Part shown: positions 23,497 through 33,851 of the stretch, piece by piece
Layout: each line of letters begins with the position of its first letter
How positions within the stretch are numbered: position 1 is the stretch's first letter
Assembly: GCA_001179505.1 (NCBI GenBank)
Contig: CDMY01000123.1
Span: forward strand, 120,769-184,768
From: Vitrella brassicaformis
Lineage: Eukaryota; Sar; Vitrellaceae
Reading direction: 5' to 3'
DNA: 64,000 nucleotides
Notes under the pieces: generated by a model
The model's input: only the letters and a program-made list of their open reading frames with translations
The model's database searches: none
What the model was told of the DNA's origin: nothing
Program-made: the position numbers and the translations under genes

Positions 23497-24540
23497 TTAA
23501 GATGGGACAGAAACCATTTTGAAAGTGAGAACATTCTTTTCAGCTGTGTACGTGTACCGACGTACCCTCACAGAAATTCCTCCGAGGTTCATCCACACGG
23601 TCGCTGTCCTGGGAGAGAGCGGCGACAGGGGACACGGCCGCCGCAGCACCACCATCATTCTCATTTCGTCCACCGCCAGCTGCAGGAACACTGGGCGAAA
23701 GGCTGCTTGCAGAGCCGTCCCATTGCTCCCGAGGTGGTGTTGCGCGGCTGCAGCACCACTGCGAGCACCACCAGCAGGACCAGCACCCTCAACACCCCTT
23801 GTTCCTCGACGCACACGCAGCCGCCTGCGGCCGTTGACCTCGGTAGATGGCTGGGCGGCAGCCGCTGCTGCTGCGGATGAGCGGGACGTCGCGTCCTCGT
23901 CCTCAATTTCCGGACCTTCCTCCGCATCCCAGCTTCTCACACTCCTCTGTACACATCACATACATATGCACACGCAGAAGACACACGTCTTTGCTCACAT
24001 CACCATCCATATGCCTGTGTGCATCCCGACCACTACTCACCTGGCGCTCGGGCGTGTGGTACTGATCCGCCTGGCCTGGCTCCCCCGTCGTCCTCTCCGC
24101 TTGGCCTCCTTCCGCTGCGGCGGCTGCTGAGGTGGAGGCAGCGGCTGCTGGTGCGGCTGGGGTTGGGGCTGGAGAGGCTGCAGCTGATGCTGCGGGACCG
24201 CTGCCTGCCCCCTGCTCGTCCTCCCTCCCCCTCTTTCGCTCCTCGCCCGTGGAGGTGTACCGATGAACCCCCACAGACATTCCCGCGGCCCTCAACTGAG
24301 CGATGAAATCATCGATGGGGACCAGGTCCGGACTGTTGCTGAATGCTGCCGGCTGCTGCTGGGTCTGGGTCATGCCAGTGGGGTTCGTGGTGACCGGGGC
24401 GGCAGGGGCGGCAGGGGCGGCAGCGGCAATACGCGACGAAAAGGCCGCTGCTAAAACGGGTGGGCGGATGCTGCTGCAGCGGCTGCGAGGCGTCGTCCTC
24501 TGGCCCGGGGGGCTTCAACACTTGGCGGCGTGGTGGGCAT
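23497..24540 (-). pseudogene. Family copy 3, frameshifted
   Basis: ATG at 24540 begins MPTTPPSVEAPRARGRR, but the frame meets a TAG after about 28 codons. One base out of phase the homology resumes (AFSSRIAAAAPAAPA, then PDLVPIDDFIAQLRAAGMSV, HRYTSTGEERKRGR). The second exon begins at the same place as in copy 1 (SVRSWDAEEGPEIEDEDA, GRRRLRVRRG). Further on the frame shifts again, so that the sequence matching copy 1's APISQDSGRVDD is read in another frame and ends VSVPS. A shorter protein starting at MTQTQQQPAAF (24373) would still be possible. The two frame breaks suggest decay. Confidence 0.55.
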
Positions 24541-24958
24541 GCAGAGCCTCGTGCAGAACTCGATAGCAAGACAACTAATTTCAGACTTTCAACGTCACTC
24601 TGCAGTGGAAGATGAATAGATGCGGACACGACGGCTCCCTCGATGGGTGCGGAACTCTCGTATGGAACGAACGAATGCTCCGTGAGGCTTCACCGAAAAA
24701 TATAAAATAAAGACGTCTCGCGTCTCGCGAATTCTCGACAGGTGGGGCGGATGCGCAACCGAGCAGACACAGATGAAAATTCGAAATATCGGGATTATTG
24801 TTTCGTCTCACATACTCGGCGAGGTTGGGCATCCTCGATGGTCGTGCGGCAGATTCTGGTTTTTCGTGTTTGGTGTTTGGTGGACCAGGTGAGCCTAGCT
24901 GTAAAGGTTGATTCTGTGCGTTCATCTAGCTGTCACACGCATAATCCACACAATCTGT
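24541..24958. other. Intergenic with TATA-like motif
   Basis: Upstream of family copy 3 and downstream of the USP gene, both on the minus strand. At 24697-24710 the minus strand reads TTATTTTATATTTT, one of the recurring TTTTATAT boxes; it lies about 160 bp before the copy 3 ATG. No gene was recognised. Confidence 0.45.
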
Positions 24959-27271
24959 CTAGTGTCGCTCGTAGAAGAGGAAGTAGGCCGACGACTGGGC
25001 GGCCGCCACCTCGGCAGATGGCACATCTCGCACAAGCAGATCAGACGCATACACAAACGCACCATCATCATAGGCGCCTGCACACACACACACACACCCA
25101 ACACACACAGAGTATGGACGTGTGCACACGCAGAGGCACCGGCCGGACGTCAGTTTCGCTCGCCACTCACCAGCTCCTGCTGCTGCTGCTGGCGGTGTCG
25201 GCATGTGTTTGCCGATGATTTCGAGCAGGCTGTGGCAGCCCCGCTGCCTCTTGCGCCGATACGCACTGTAGTGGCCAGCCGTCGCACTCCCTGCACCCAC
25301 ACACAGACGCAGCACCCATATGAGAATGAGTGGCCGCGGTTGCCTCCTGTCCTGTGTGTGAATCTATCTTCGTATGCTGTATGTACCTGAATGGCACATG
25401 ACGGCTGCCATTGTGTAGCGGCAATGTGGAGGCTGACGCGGCACACAGGGGGAAGGGCAAGGGGACACACGCTCCTGAATGCGCAAACCCACCAACAGAC
25501 AACACAACAGTGTTTTGACAACGAGGTCAAAGACAGCGAACGAACACCACTCCAGCACCGATCCTGTTCGCCTCACCGGTGGCGCGCTTGCAGGCTCCTG
25601 TGGGTCGATCTCTACCGCTCCCGCGTTGCTCGAATGCCACGAACGACTCACCGGCATCGCACACCGAGCAGCAGACTGGCCAACACTCTCGCCGCCGCTA
25701 CTCGCCCCCTGTCCGCTCCCTGACAGCGGCAAGTCCATGACGAGCGGAAAAGCCACCGGCCGATCGTTCTTGACCGCCAAACTGCCCGCGCCAAAGCCGC
25801 CCTGCACATTGACCCGCTGAATCAACACGCCCAGCATCTCCGGAGGCTTCTCCAAGGCAGTCTCCTCCACTTGGCTTGTCTTGATCTCACGACTGGCGAT
25901 CTGCGAGAGAGACGCGATGAGGGAAGAGTCGCCCGTGGTCTGCAGGTGGGAGGCGATGATTGCGCGAAGGGCGTGCTGGATGGCCTCGATGTCGGGCAGG
26001 GCGGTGGCCGGATAACACTGGTTCTGTTGTGTTGCTGCGAAAGGGGCCATGAAGGCGAGCAGGGCTTTCAGAGTGCGTCGCAGGCATAGCAGATGCCACA
26101 CACACGGAAGCAGCGCCAGAGACGTCGAGAAAGGTGGGTGGGGAATGTCTTGTTCGCTCGTTGCACCGGCAGACGATGGCTCCTGGAACAAGCCCATCCG
26201 TTCCCTCAGCTCCCTCCCAATGTCGTCACACGTGCATCGCGCACACGCCACATCCTCCAGCACCCGCGCACGCCACTCGCCGGCCATCAGACCCACCAAG
26301 GACACCGGAAACGACGAAGACCCCCAACCACCACCACCACCACCACCAGCACCAGGTGGAGCATAGTAAGGCAGCGGCAACAGCACGTCACCCATTTCTT
26401 CGTATTTGCAGCGTGCCAGACAGCCGCACCGTTGGCACCACCTTGTCTTGCGCAGAAGGCCTGTCTTGAGGGGAATCGGGGGCGGAGGGAGGGGGGACAT
26501 CTGCAGCAGGTGGTCGTCGGGTGGCTGGGAGTCGCTGGGGGGGCCGGTGGAGGGGGTGGGCTCTTCACGCGGGGAAGATGAGTCGCTCGACGTGGCGGCC
26601 TGCAAAAGCTGCATGAATGCACAACACACACACAGGACCAAGTCAACAATCACGTTGTGGATGCCTCCTCTCCACTCCGCCCCACCCCAGACCGTTCGTG
26701 TGGAATGCGCCCGACACTCCTGCAGGTAGGCCTCCCGAAAGTAGCCATCGATCTCGTCAAGTATGAGCGTGTGCGCCTCATGCACGTCCTGCTGAGTGAA
26801 CGACCAAAACCCTCTCTCCAGCAGGAACCCCCGCACAACCTGCAACGCGTCACGCGGCGGCCCCCTATCACCGTCCACACCCCCATCGCCGTTGACATAG
26901 CCGACCACCCGGAGCAGAGCTGTCACCAGAGGCCGTTGGGTGTTCTCGGGTTTGGTCAGGTAGCAGAGCCGCCTTGTGAGTGAGTTGTTGAGCGACGCGT
27001 AGGACTGGATGAGTGAGTTGAGGTAGCAGCAGAGGGAAGAGTTGGGGAGGCCGCGGACGGAAGCAGATGTCGGGGGTGGCTTGTGGCCGGCTGCTGCTGC
27101 CGCTGATGATGAAGACGAAGATGAAGACTCATCCACTTGCTGCGAATTCAACACAGATGGATACACGCAAGCAGTCAGATTGAAACGGTGATGGTGTGAT
27201 TTGATTGCGGAGGCACAAGCACACCTGTTGCGTTCGTCGGTGCCTTTTGTGATGGCGTAAGATGGAGGCAT
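24959..27271 (-). CDS. Ubiquitin-specific protease (C19, about 700 aa)
   Basis: Exons 25387-27271, 25171-25290 and 24959-25077; the first may contain a 45-nt phase-0 intron at 26609-26653, giving 692 or 707 aa. It removes ubiquitin from conjugates. The Cys box reads GLPNSSLCCYLNSLIQSY (usual GLxNxGNxCYxNSxLQ), so the catalytic Cys is kept in a diverged setting. QQDVHEAHTLILDEI matches the QQDAHEF box. A zinc-knuckle-like CQRCG and CARC pair lies mid-protein. The His box is restored by splicing: MCHSGSATAGHYSAYRR, then SDLLVRDVPSAEV and AYFLFYERH at the end. The N-terminus is Ser/Ala-rich. Start ATG at 27271; the gene is divergent with the HERP-like gene 240 bp away. Confidence 0.88.
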
Positions 27272-27511
27272 GGAGGCCCGCTCGCGCGATGATATCCATC
27301 ACTTCATCGATCTACCTATCCATCAACTTTCGGATGCCAGATCCTGGCTCCTTGATCCAGCAAGCAGCAGAGCCTCACAAGTCTGTGATCCCACATCATC
27401 GCTTGGCCGTCAGGCCGCCTAGGGTGCTCCCTGAAACCGCTACTGTCGGATCTGGGAGTGCTCGTCAGCTCATCGGGAAGTCAACTGCAACGGCCGTTCG
27501 GATTGTCCGTC
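27272..27511. promoter_or_regulatory. Short divergent promoter
   Basis: About 240 bp separate the start codons of the USP gene (-) and the HERP-like gene (+), so both promoters must share it. No TATA-like box was seen. Confidence 0.4.
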
Positions 27512-28972
27512 ATGTCGACTGGCGCAAGGGCGCGCTCCTTATCATTGGAGAGTGGAGATTTTGTCCGTGCGTTCTTGGATGAGGATGAAGCCGACAGCGA
27601 CGGGAGAGGAAAAGGATCTGAGGGCGTCGTTTTCAGCCAAATGGAGCAGCCAACCTCGACCGACAAGATGTCCGCGGTGGAGAAGCTGGATGAGGACTTT
27701 GCCCACTGCCAGTCGATGCTCAACCTCAGCCTCTCTCAGCTCCAGATGTGGCACCAGTGGAACTGGCTACTGGCAGCACAGCACCAAAAACTCTTCTACC
27801 ACCAACTGCAGACGCCGCACCACTACTACGGTGGGTCAGCGTCATGGTCGGTGCGGCCGCGTGAGGGCCCGGTGCCGCTGACGGGCATCATCACACTCGA
27901 GGGCTCCGCAGACTGGGATAGTGACCTGTTCCTGGCGCAGCAGCCGGACATTGACCCCTACACGCCCCGACCGCCACACACAGCCACAGCCACGGCAGCC
28001 GGTGATGACACCCAGCAGGACGAGCAGCTTGAGGGCCAGCAACAAGAGCAGCAGCAGCAGCAGCAGCAGGAGCAGGCCCACCAGGGTGACCCGATGCGTC
28101 GGTACGCCGGTGAGCGAGAGGTGGCGGCCAACGTGTTCGAGCGGTACCACCTGGATGTGGTGCTCAAGGTGGCGCTGCTGCTGGCGCTGTTTGAGAGCAA
28201 GAGGGTGGTGTGGATGGTCTTCCTCGCCCTCTCGACCGTCTATGTGGCCGGCCTCCTCGACCCCATCATCGACTACCTCAGGGCACCAAACGGATCGAGG
28301 AACCTAGAACAGGTGCGTTGCGTTGCGTTGGATGTGCCACACACCACCAACACCACCCACGTGTCGGTCTCTGTGTGTTGTGTATGTGTGTGTCAGTTTC
28401 TGCGTCAGTTTCGCGAGGAGCAGCGGAATCGCCAGACGCGTGCAGAGGCCCAGACCATCCTCGACCAATCCCCACAGACCACAGATGCCGCCGCCGCCAC
28501 TGCTGCGGCTGATGAAGGTGCTGCTCCCGCTGAGCAGCAGCAGGGTGAGCCGTCGAGTGAGCCGAGCGGAGCGTCTGAGGGCAGTGGTGCGAGTCCATCG
28601 AGCAGCGGCGGTGGTGTTCTTAGTGGCGAGAGTACTGGCGAAGCAAGCAGCGCTGCTGCGGCGGCGGCGGCGACGGTAAGACGACAATAGACAGGGGGGA
28701 CTGGTGCTGTGCTGTACGGATTGACCTCTGCGTTTGTATTGGTTGTGCTGTGTGTCTAGGTTCAGGCGTCCCCCGCTGCAGGTGCCAGCCCGACCGATGA
28801 AGGGGCTGGCCGGGCACAGGAGGCTGCCCCTGCAGATGGCGACGCCGCAGCTGTTGATGGTGCTGCTGCCGATGTGCCGCCGTATGTAGCGCGTTGGCTG
28901 TATCAGTCGGTGGTGGCCTTCTTCATGTCGGCCTTCCCCTCGTGGACGCCCAACAGCAGATTCCTGCAGTGA
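27512..28972 (+). CDS. HERP-like ER membrane protein (430 aa)
   Basis: Three exons, 27512-28312, 28397-28675, 28760-28972 (1293 nt). The order of parts fits the HERPUD family minus its ubiquitin-like domain: a region rich in Trp/His/Tyr and Gln (QMWHQWNWLLAAQHQ), a Gln-rich spacer, then adjacent hydrophobic segments DVVLKVALLLALF and VVWMVFLALSTVYVAGLL preceded by FERYHL, a polar Ala/Ser/Glu-rich linker, and a C-terminal WLYQSVVAFFMSAFPSW. HERP recruits ERAD components to the HRD1 complex in the ER membrane. The assignment rests on topology and the short aromatic motifs, so it is moderate. The start could also be the Met at 27641. Its neighbours USP and the OS-9-like lectin would fit an ERAD theme. 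Confidence 0.55.
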
Positions 28973-29692
28973 GGGAGGGAGGGAGGGGGGACTCGTGTGC
29001 AGATCGAGGGATAGAATGGATGAATGGTGGCGTCATGATGTGTTGGTTGTGAAATGGGTGAAAGGCTGGGGGCAATGTGTGTGCGATATGCCGTCTTTTG
29101 TGCACTCACCACGCTTACCTTGGCGACCGCTGACGGCTGTCTGCCAGCCAGAGTCCTGGTTTGGCAAACAGACGTTCATGCTGGCAGGGGAAAGCTGTGG
29201 GTGTATGAGGACGGGTGCAGCAACACAGGTAGACAAGACAATCAGACAGACAGACAGGCAGCGAGCAAGGTTTTGGCTTGTCGTGTTTCCACGCCATGCC
29301 TTCCTTTCGTTTCTGTGTGCGTCTGCGGGCCCGACTGCATCTCGGCCTCACGCCACATTCGGTGTGGAGGGTTCGAAATGGGTTCGGGTTTGGGAACGTG
29401 GCAGAAACGAGGGGATGTGTGCTGGCATAGCTCGTTGATTGACACAAGATAGTCCATTCGTCGTGTGTGTGTTGAACCCGACGCACCACCACACCCACGA
29501 GCTTCTTTCTCCAATTCGAATTAATTACTTGCTGCACTGCACACCGACCGACAGGCACCAAAAAACCGCCGTTTCGTCTGTCTCTCAACAGACAGATAAA
29601 GACCATATGCACTGACTGCACACACCAATCAGTCAAGACAGTGCCGCACGCACAAATCCACAGTGACTCATCCACACGTCACATCAATCACA
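28973..29692. other. Convergent intergenic
   Basis: Between the 3' ends of the HERP-like gene (+) and the ER lectin gene (-). A GGGA run is at 28972-28988. The rest is fairly complex sequence without a convincing coding frame or splice pattern. Nothing further recognised. Confidence 0.45.
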
Positions 29693-32647
29693 TCACAGCT
29701 CATCCCGCGTCCTTTCAGATGGACCCCCTTCATCGCTGCCCCCCCGTCTGTGTGTGCCTCCCCCGCCCTCCTGCGCCTTTTGTGTGACGATGTACGCTAT
29801 GCGATCGTCCGGGTAGATGGTGCGCAAGGGGTGCCCGCTCGGCGGATAGTAGCGGTGGGATGTCCCGTCAGGCTCGCGTGCGCGGCCCTGAACACACACA
29901 GAGGCAGGCACAGATGAGGGTGGCAGGGCAGGGCAGGGAGGCACTGTGTGTGTGTGTGCATGGAATGGATCGTGCCTGGAAGATGGTGAGGATGCGATCG
30001 TTCTGGATGGGCCCGCCATAGTCGTATTTCAGGTTCTCCTGACGGACGTGTGCAGGGAGGGAGGGAAACAACAACACAATGCATTGCAGCAACACACTTG
30101 GTTGGGTCGATCGATGCCATCGGTGGGTGCGTACCTCCGACACGTATGCGAGATAGAGCTCCTCAGGTATCTGTGAGTTGGGCGCGGCGTTCTCGACCAG
30201 CAGCAGATAGTGGGGGCGGTCGGACCACTCGGACGGGTAGATCTCATACACCTACACACAAGCGGTGGGCATCAGAAAAGCGCCATATCATCCAGACATG
30301 TGTGGATGCCCTGCCCTGCTCACCCGTTTGATCCAGTGTGAGGGCGCGTTTGCGGTGAAGTCCCATCCGATCACCACACCACGGTACTTCCACTGAGCAT
30401 GCCTGTCAGGCACACACACACACATCTTGAGGTATACAGACGTCTCCGCGCGCACCGCCCCTGACCTGACGACATCGCCAATGTAGAATTTGGGGCTGGC
30501 GGGAGTGCCGTTGCGTCGTCTCTTGCCCCAGCTGCCGCCGAAGTGGTCCCACGTCGGGTGGTCGTCCTTGCCCTCGCCACGCAAATGAGGTGGCAACCTA
30601 ATAGATGGCACATATAACACACCGTCATGGATGCACGTCTGAGTGTGTGTGGCGTGTGCATACCCCAGGTACTCTGGGACAGCTTCGAGCAGTGCGAGAA
30701 TGGGCACTTCGCCGGCCACGGGCCGATGCCGCTCGGGGTCCCACTCCCTCTCACCGCCACCACCACCACCACCGCCACCACCAGCGGCTTGCTGCTGTGC
30801 CACATCACCCTCGCCCTCACCCTCACTGCCGCCCTCTGGCCCCCCTCCTGCTGCTGTATCGTCACGCTCCTCTTGCCGTTGTTGTGCTGTTGCTGCTGAC
30901 TGGTGTGTGGGCTGTGTCTCCGTGTGTTGGTTGGCGTATGGGGGAAGGTCCCTGAAGCTCGCCGGAATGGGCCGTCGGGATTGCGAATGGGGGTCCAGAA
31001 AGCACTTGACCACCTGCACACATGGATGGTGGATGCACACACACATTTCCGCAGGTCGTGTGGTTCGTGTGGCTGCCCGCCTCACTCACCTCATGGTCTT
31101 TGGGTCTCGGTGGGACGAGGTCGGGATGGGCGCACACATACGGGGTGTAGACGACCATCTCGTACTCGCACAGAGACACCTCCACGATCTTCTCGAGGCG
31201 CGTCAAAGGGTTGGTCACAAAGTCCTCCGGGCACTCGAAAATAACCCGCGACCTCCGCGACACACTGATGTCCTCACACAAAGTGCCCTGCACCGACAGA
31301 GCCGCCAGACACATAAGAAGACCTCTTTGCATGAGTCTATGTCTGTGTCTGTGACTGTGTATGTGACCTCACTGACCTCAGTGAGGTTGAGCCTGAGGCT
31401 CTTGTGCACTCTTGGTTTCTGCAGCGACCTCCCCGCCACCGCACCAGACCCCCCCTGCTGCTGCGGGCTGCTCTCATAAAACCCGATCGGCAGCTCCGCA
31501 TCCACACTGCCCGCGTCGTCGCCACCACTCGGCTCATCGTGCGCATAATGATGGAAATACGGCGGCTTCTTGCCGACGATGTTCTCTTCCATGTTTTGCT
31601 GGCGGCTGATGGCCGCTGCCTCGATGTGCGGCGGGAGGGCGCCGAGGGAGTAGATGGGCTCCTCCGTTTGGCCCCGGTTGTTGACGTGGAACTGTCGGAG
31701 GTGTGAGGGGTAGCAGAACTCGTAGGTCCACCACCCCTGGGTCTGGTTGATGCACAGACCCTCCAGGGGACGCAGCAGATACTCCAAACGAAGCTGACAC
31801 ACGCACCCCACCACCCCCCGCCACACACACACATACAGAGAGAAGGCAGCCCATCCATCCATCCATCCATCCATATGTGTGCGCGTGTAAGTGTGTGCGT
31901 CGGTGGGAGGGTGTGGTGTTCATCTCACCTTCTCCTCTTGTTGTGCGCTGGGTGGCCGCCAGTCGCAGAATGAGGGCGCGGGGTAGTGGATGAGGTAGTT
32001 GAGCACATGTGGCTCGCTCAGGTTGCTGGGCGACGTGGGACCAGCCTTGTGGGAGCACACGAACACCAAACTCGTCCGGCGATTGTCCGTCCCGTTCACG
32101 TAATGCTGTATCAACCAACGAATACATGGATGGAAGACATGACACACACGCTGTGGGTATGATTGATTGCCTGCGTGACGGATCCGTTAGAGTGCAGGAC
32201 GTCCATTGTGGGGTCGTGGACGCCGAGAGAGAATGCGCTGGAGCTCTTGACGCGGTGGTACTGAACGATCTCCTTCCTGATTATTGACTCACACCGATAC
32301 GACACAAAGAGATCGACAGACACCCAGTGAGTGCACACCACAGCTGAGCTCTGTGTGTGGCTGGCGCCTTCCTTCTTCCTTACCCGTAGCAGATCTCATA
32401 GGTCCAGTACTCATCGCCTGCACACATCCACACACACGGGAGGTGCAAGTTCGCTCGTGTGTCTGCGCAAGTGCCACCTGGCTGGCTCACTTGGTTTCTT
32501 GAATACGTCACATTTCTTGCTGAGGAAGCTGGTACGCGACTTGCGCAGATACTCCAGCCCCTGCTTGGACATCCGACGCCTCGCCACAGACCCACCACCT
32601 GCACACACACACCCACACAACCACCCACACATCCACACATCCGTCCA

Positions 32648-32683
<36 letters not shown>

Positions 32684-32961
32684 TGGATACCTCCGAGATT
32701 GGGCAGGACGCACTGGAACTTCTTGTCGAGAACGGTGATGTTCGTCATCCGCCACGAGTCCACAGGCCCCTCCTGGTCGACCAAAGCGGCCGACAGCCGG
32801 TGGCTGAAGTCCAGCTCCACCACGTGGCGCGAGTTGATGGACGTCAGAAGGGTGCACGATGCCAGCATCGGGTGCACGAGAAGCAGCAGGAGCAGCTGCG
32901 TCGTGCGGAGCCGATAGTGCCTCAGCCGGTGTGTGCCGCTGCTCTTGGTGGACGTCTTCAT
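29693..32961 (-). CDS. OS-9/erlectin-like ER lectin fused to YccV-like domain, RDEL end
   Basis: Thirteen exons, 2247 nt in frame, 748 aa: 32691-32961, 32491-32598, 32384-32417, 32171-32276, 31929-32105, 31377-31793, 31090-31287, 30664-31013, 30466-30597, 30324-30402, 30135-30251, 29976-30038, 29693-29887. Residues 12-30 are a signal peptide (QLLLLLLVHPMLASC). Two MRH-type segments follow: YWTYEICYGKEIVQYH (about 130) and CINQTQGWWTYEFCY (about 245), as in OS-9/erlectin lectins that read trimmed N-glycans in ERAD. A Gly/Gln/Glu-rich linker leads to a YccV/HspQ-like domain (about 585-690: PKFYIGDVVRHAQWKYRGVV, IGWDF, HYLLLVENA, YVSEENL). The last residues are TRDEL, an ER-retrieval signal. Two introns have GC donors (32170, 29975). 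Confidence 0.85.
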
Positions 32962-33185
32962 GGCTGCGGATGGCACTCATGCAGACAATGGCAGAGATCT
33001 CAATGTGAAACGGATCGGCTGAGAGATGCTGATGAGATGCCTCAGTGTTGATGCGGTTGATGGAGTCAACCACGAGCAGTCACGGTATGCGAGCTTGAAA
33101 TGGGGAGAATGAGCAAAGGGAAAAAGTCATCGGAGGCCACCGAAGCGAAGTAAGCAGGCAAACTGGACCAGTTCCTGCCCTCCTG

Positions 33186-33464
33186 ATGAGTCGATTCCTT
33201 CGTTTCCTTCTTCAGATGCCCGCCCGACGTGTCCCTCCAGCCAAGAGGTGTGCTGCATGCGACGACCGCACCGACACTCTGAAGCGGTGCAAATGCGGGC
33301 GGCGCTACCTGTGTGACGACTGCATCGACGACCGAAACGTCGACGACGCTCTCTGGTGCTCCAGCTGCGATCGAGAAAGCCCTGCGCTCTCAGTGCCAGT
33401 ATATGTTTCATCGGAGGGGGTCTGGTGGTCTGGTGGGTGGGTGATAGAGGACCTGTTGTGTTGA
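33186..33464 (+). CDS. Small zinc-binding protein (92 aa), tentative
   Basis: Single open frame from ATG at 33186. After a short N-terminus it has a dense cysteine pattern: CAACDD, LKRCKCGRRYLCDDC, LWCSSC, that is CxxC, CxC, CxxC, CxxC, resembling a small RING- or MYND-like zinc cluster with His replaced. The tail after SCDRESPAL is unstructured. TTCTTCAG just before the second Met (33216) could be a splice acceptor, so the real gene may have an upstream exon. It lies between the divergent ER lectin and the ANTH gene. Function unknown. Confidence 0.5.
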   Translation: MSRFLRFLLQMPARRVPPAKRCAACDDRTDTLKRCKCGRRYLCDDCIDDRNVDDALWCSSCDRESPALSVPVYVSSEGVWWSGGWVIEDLLC

Positions 33465-33851
33465 TAGATCTTTAAGATCCAGTTCACAAGCAATTGAAGG
33501 AGGAGCATTCATTCGGTCATCAATTAAGTTGTACACACGAGGGAGGGAGGCAGAGAGGGGGATGGCACGTCAATCACATACACATACACACATACGCGCA
33601 CACAGCACAGCACAGCACACTCGCTGACGAATTGCTGACGTCCATCCGTCGTTTAAAACACTACAACCACACACACACACACCTTTGAGCGAGCAAGCTA
33701 CCCGCAGCCAGCCGACGGTGCAAAAGCAAGAAGCAAAAGGGGAGAGGGCGAGAGAAACACAGCCTATCAAGACACCTGTCTGCAACGACCATTACCCAAC
33801 ACACAAACACACCACACATGCCGCCATCCATATGCCGATGGTGTCACTTTG
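33465..33851. other. Intergenic
   Basis: Downstream of the small zinc protein and of the ANTH gene stop. CA tracts (33575-33605, 33668-33680) and a CACAG run (33602-33619). No gene seen. Confidence 0.45.

Noticed and set aside
26287-26649. Plus- and minus-strand Pro- or His-rich frames within the USP gene
   Set aside because: They overlap the USP catalytic domain in other frames and follow its CCA/GGT-rich linker.
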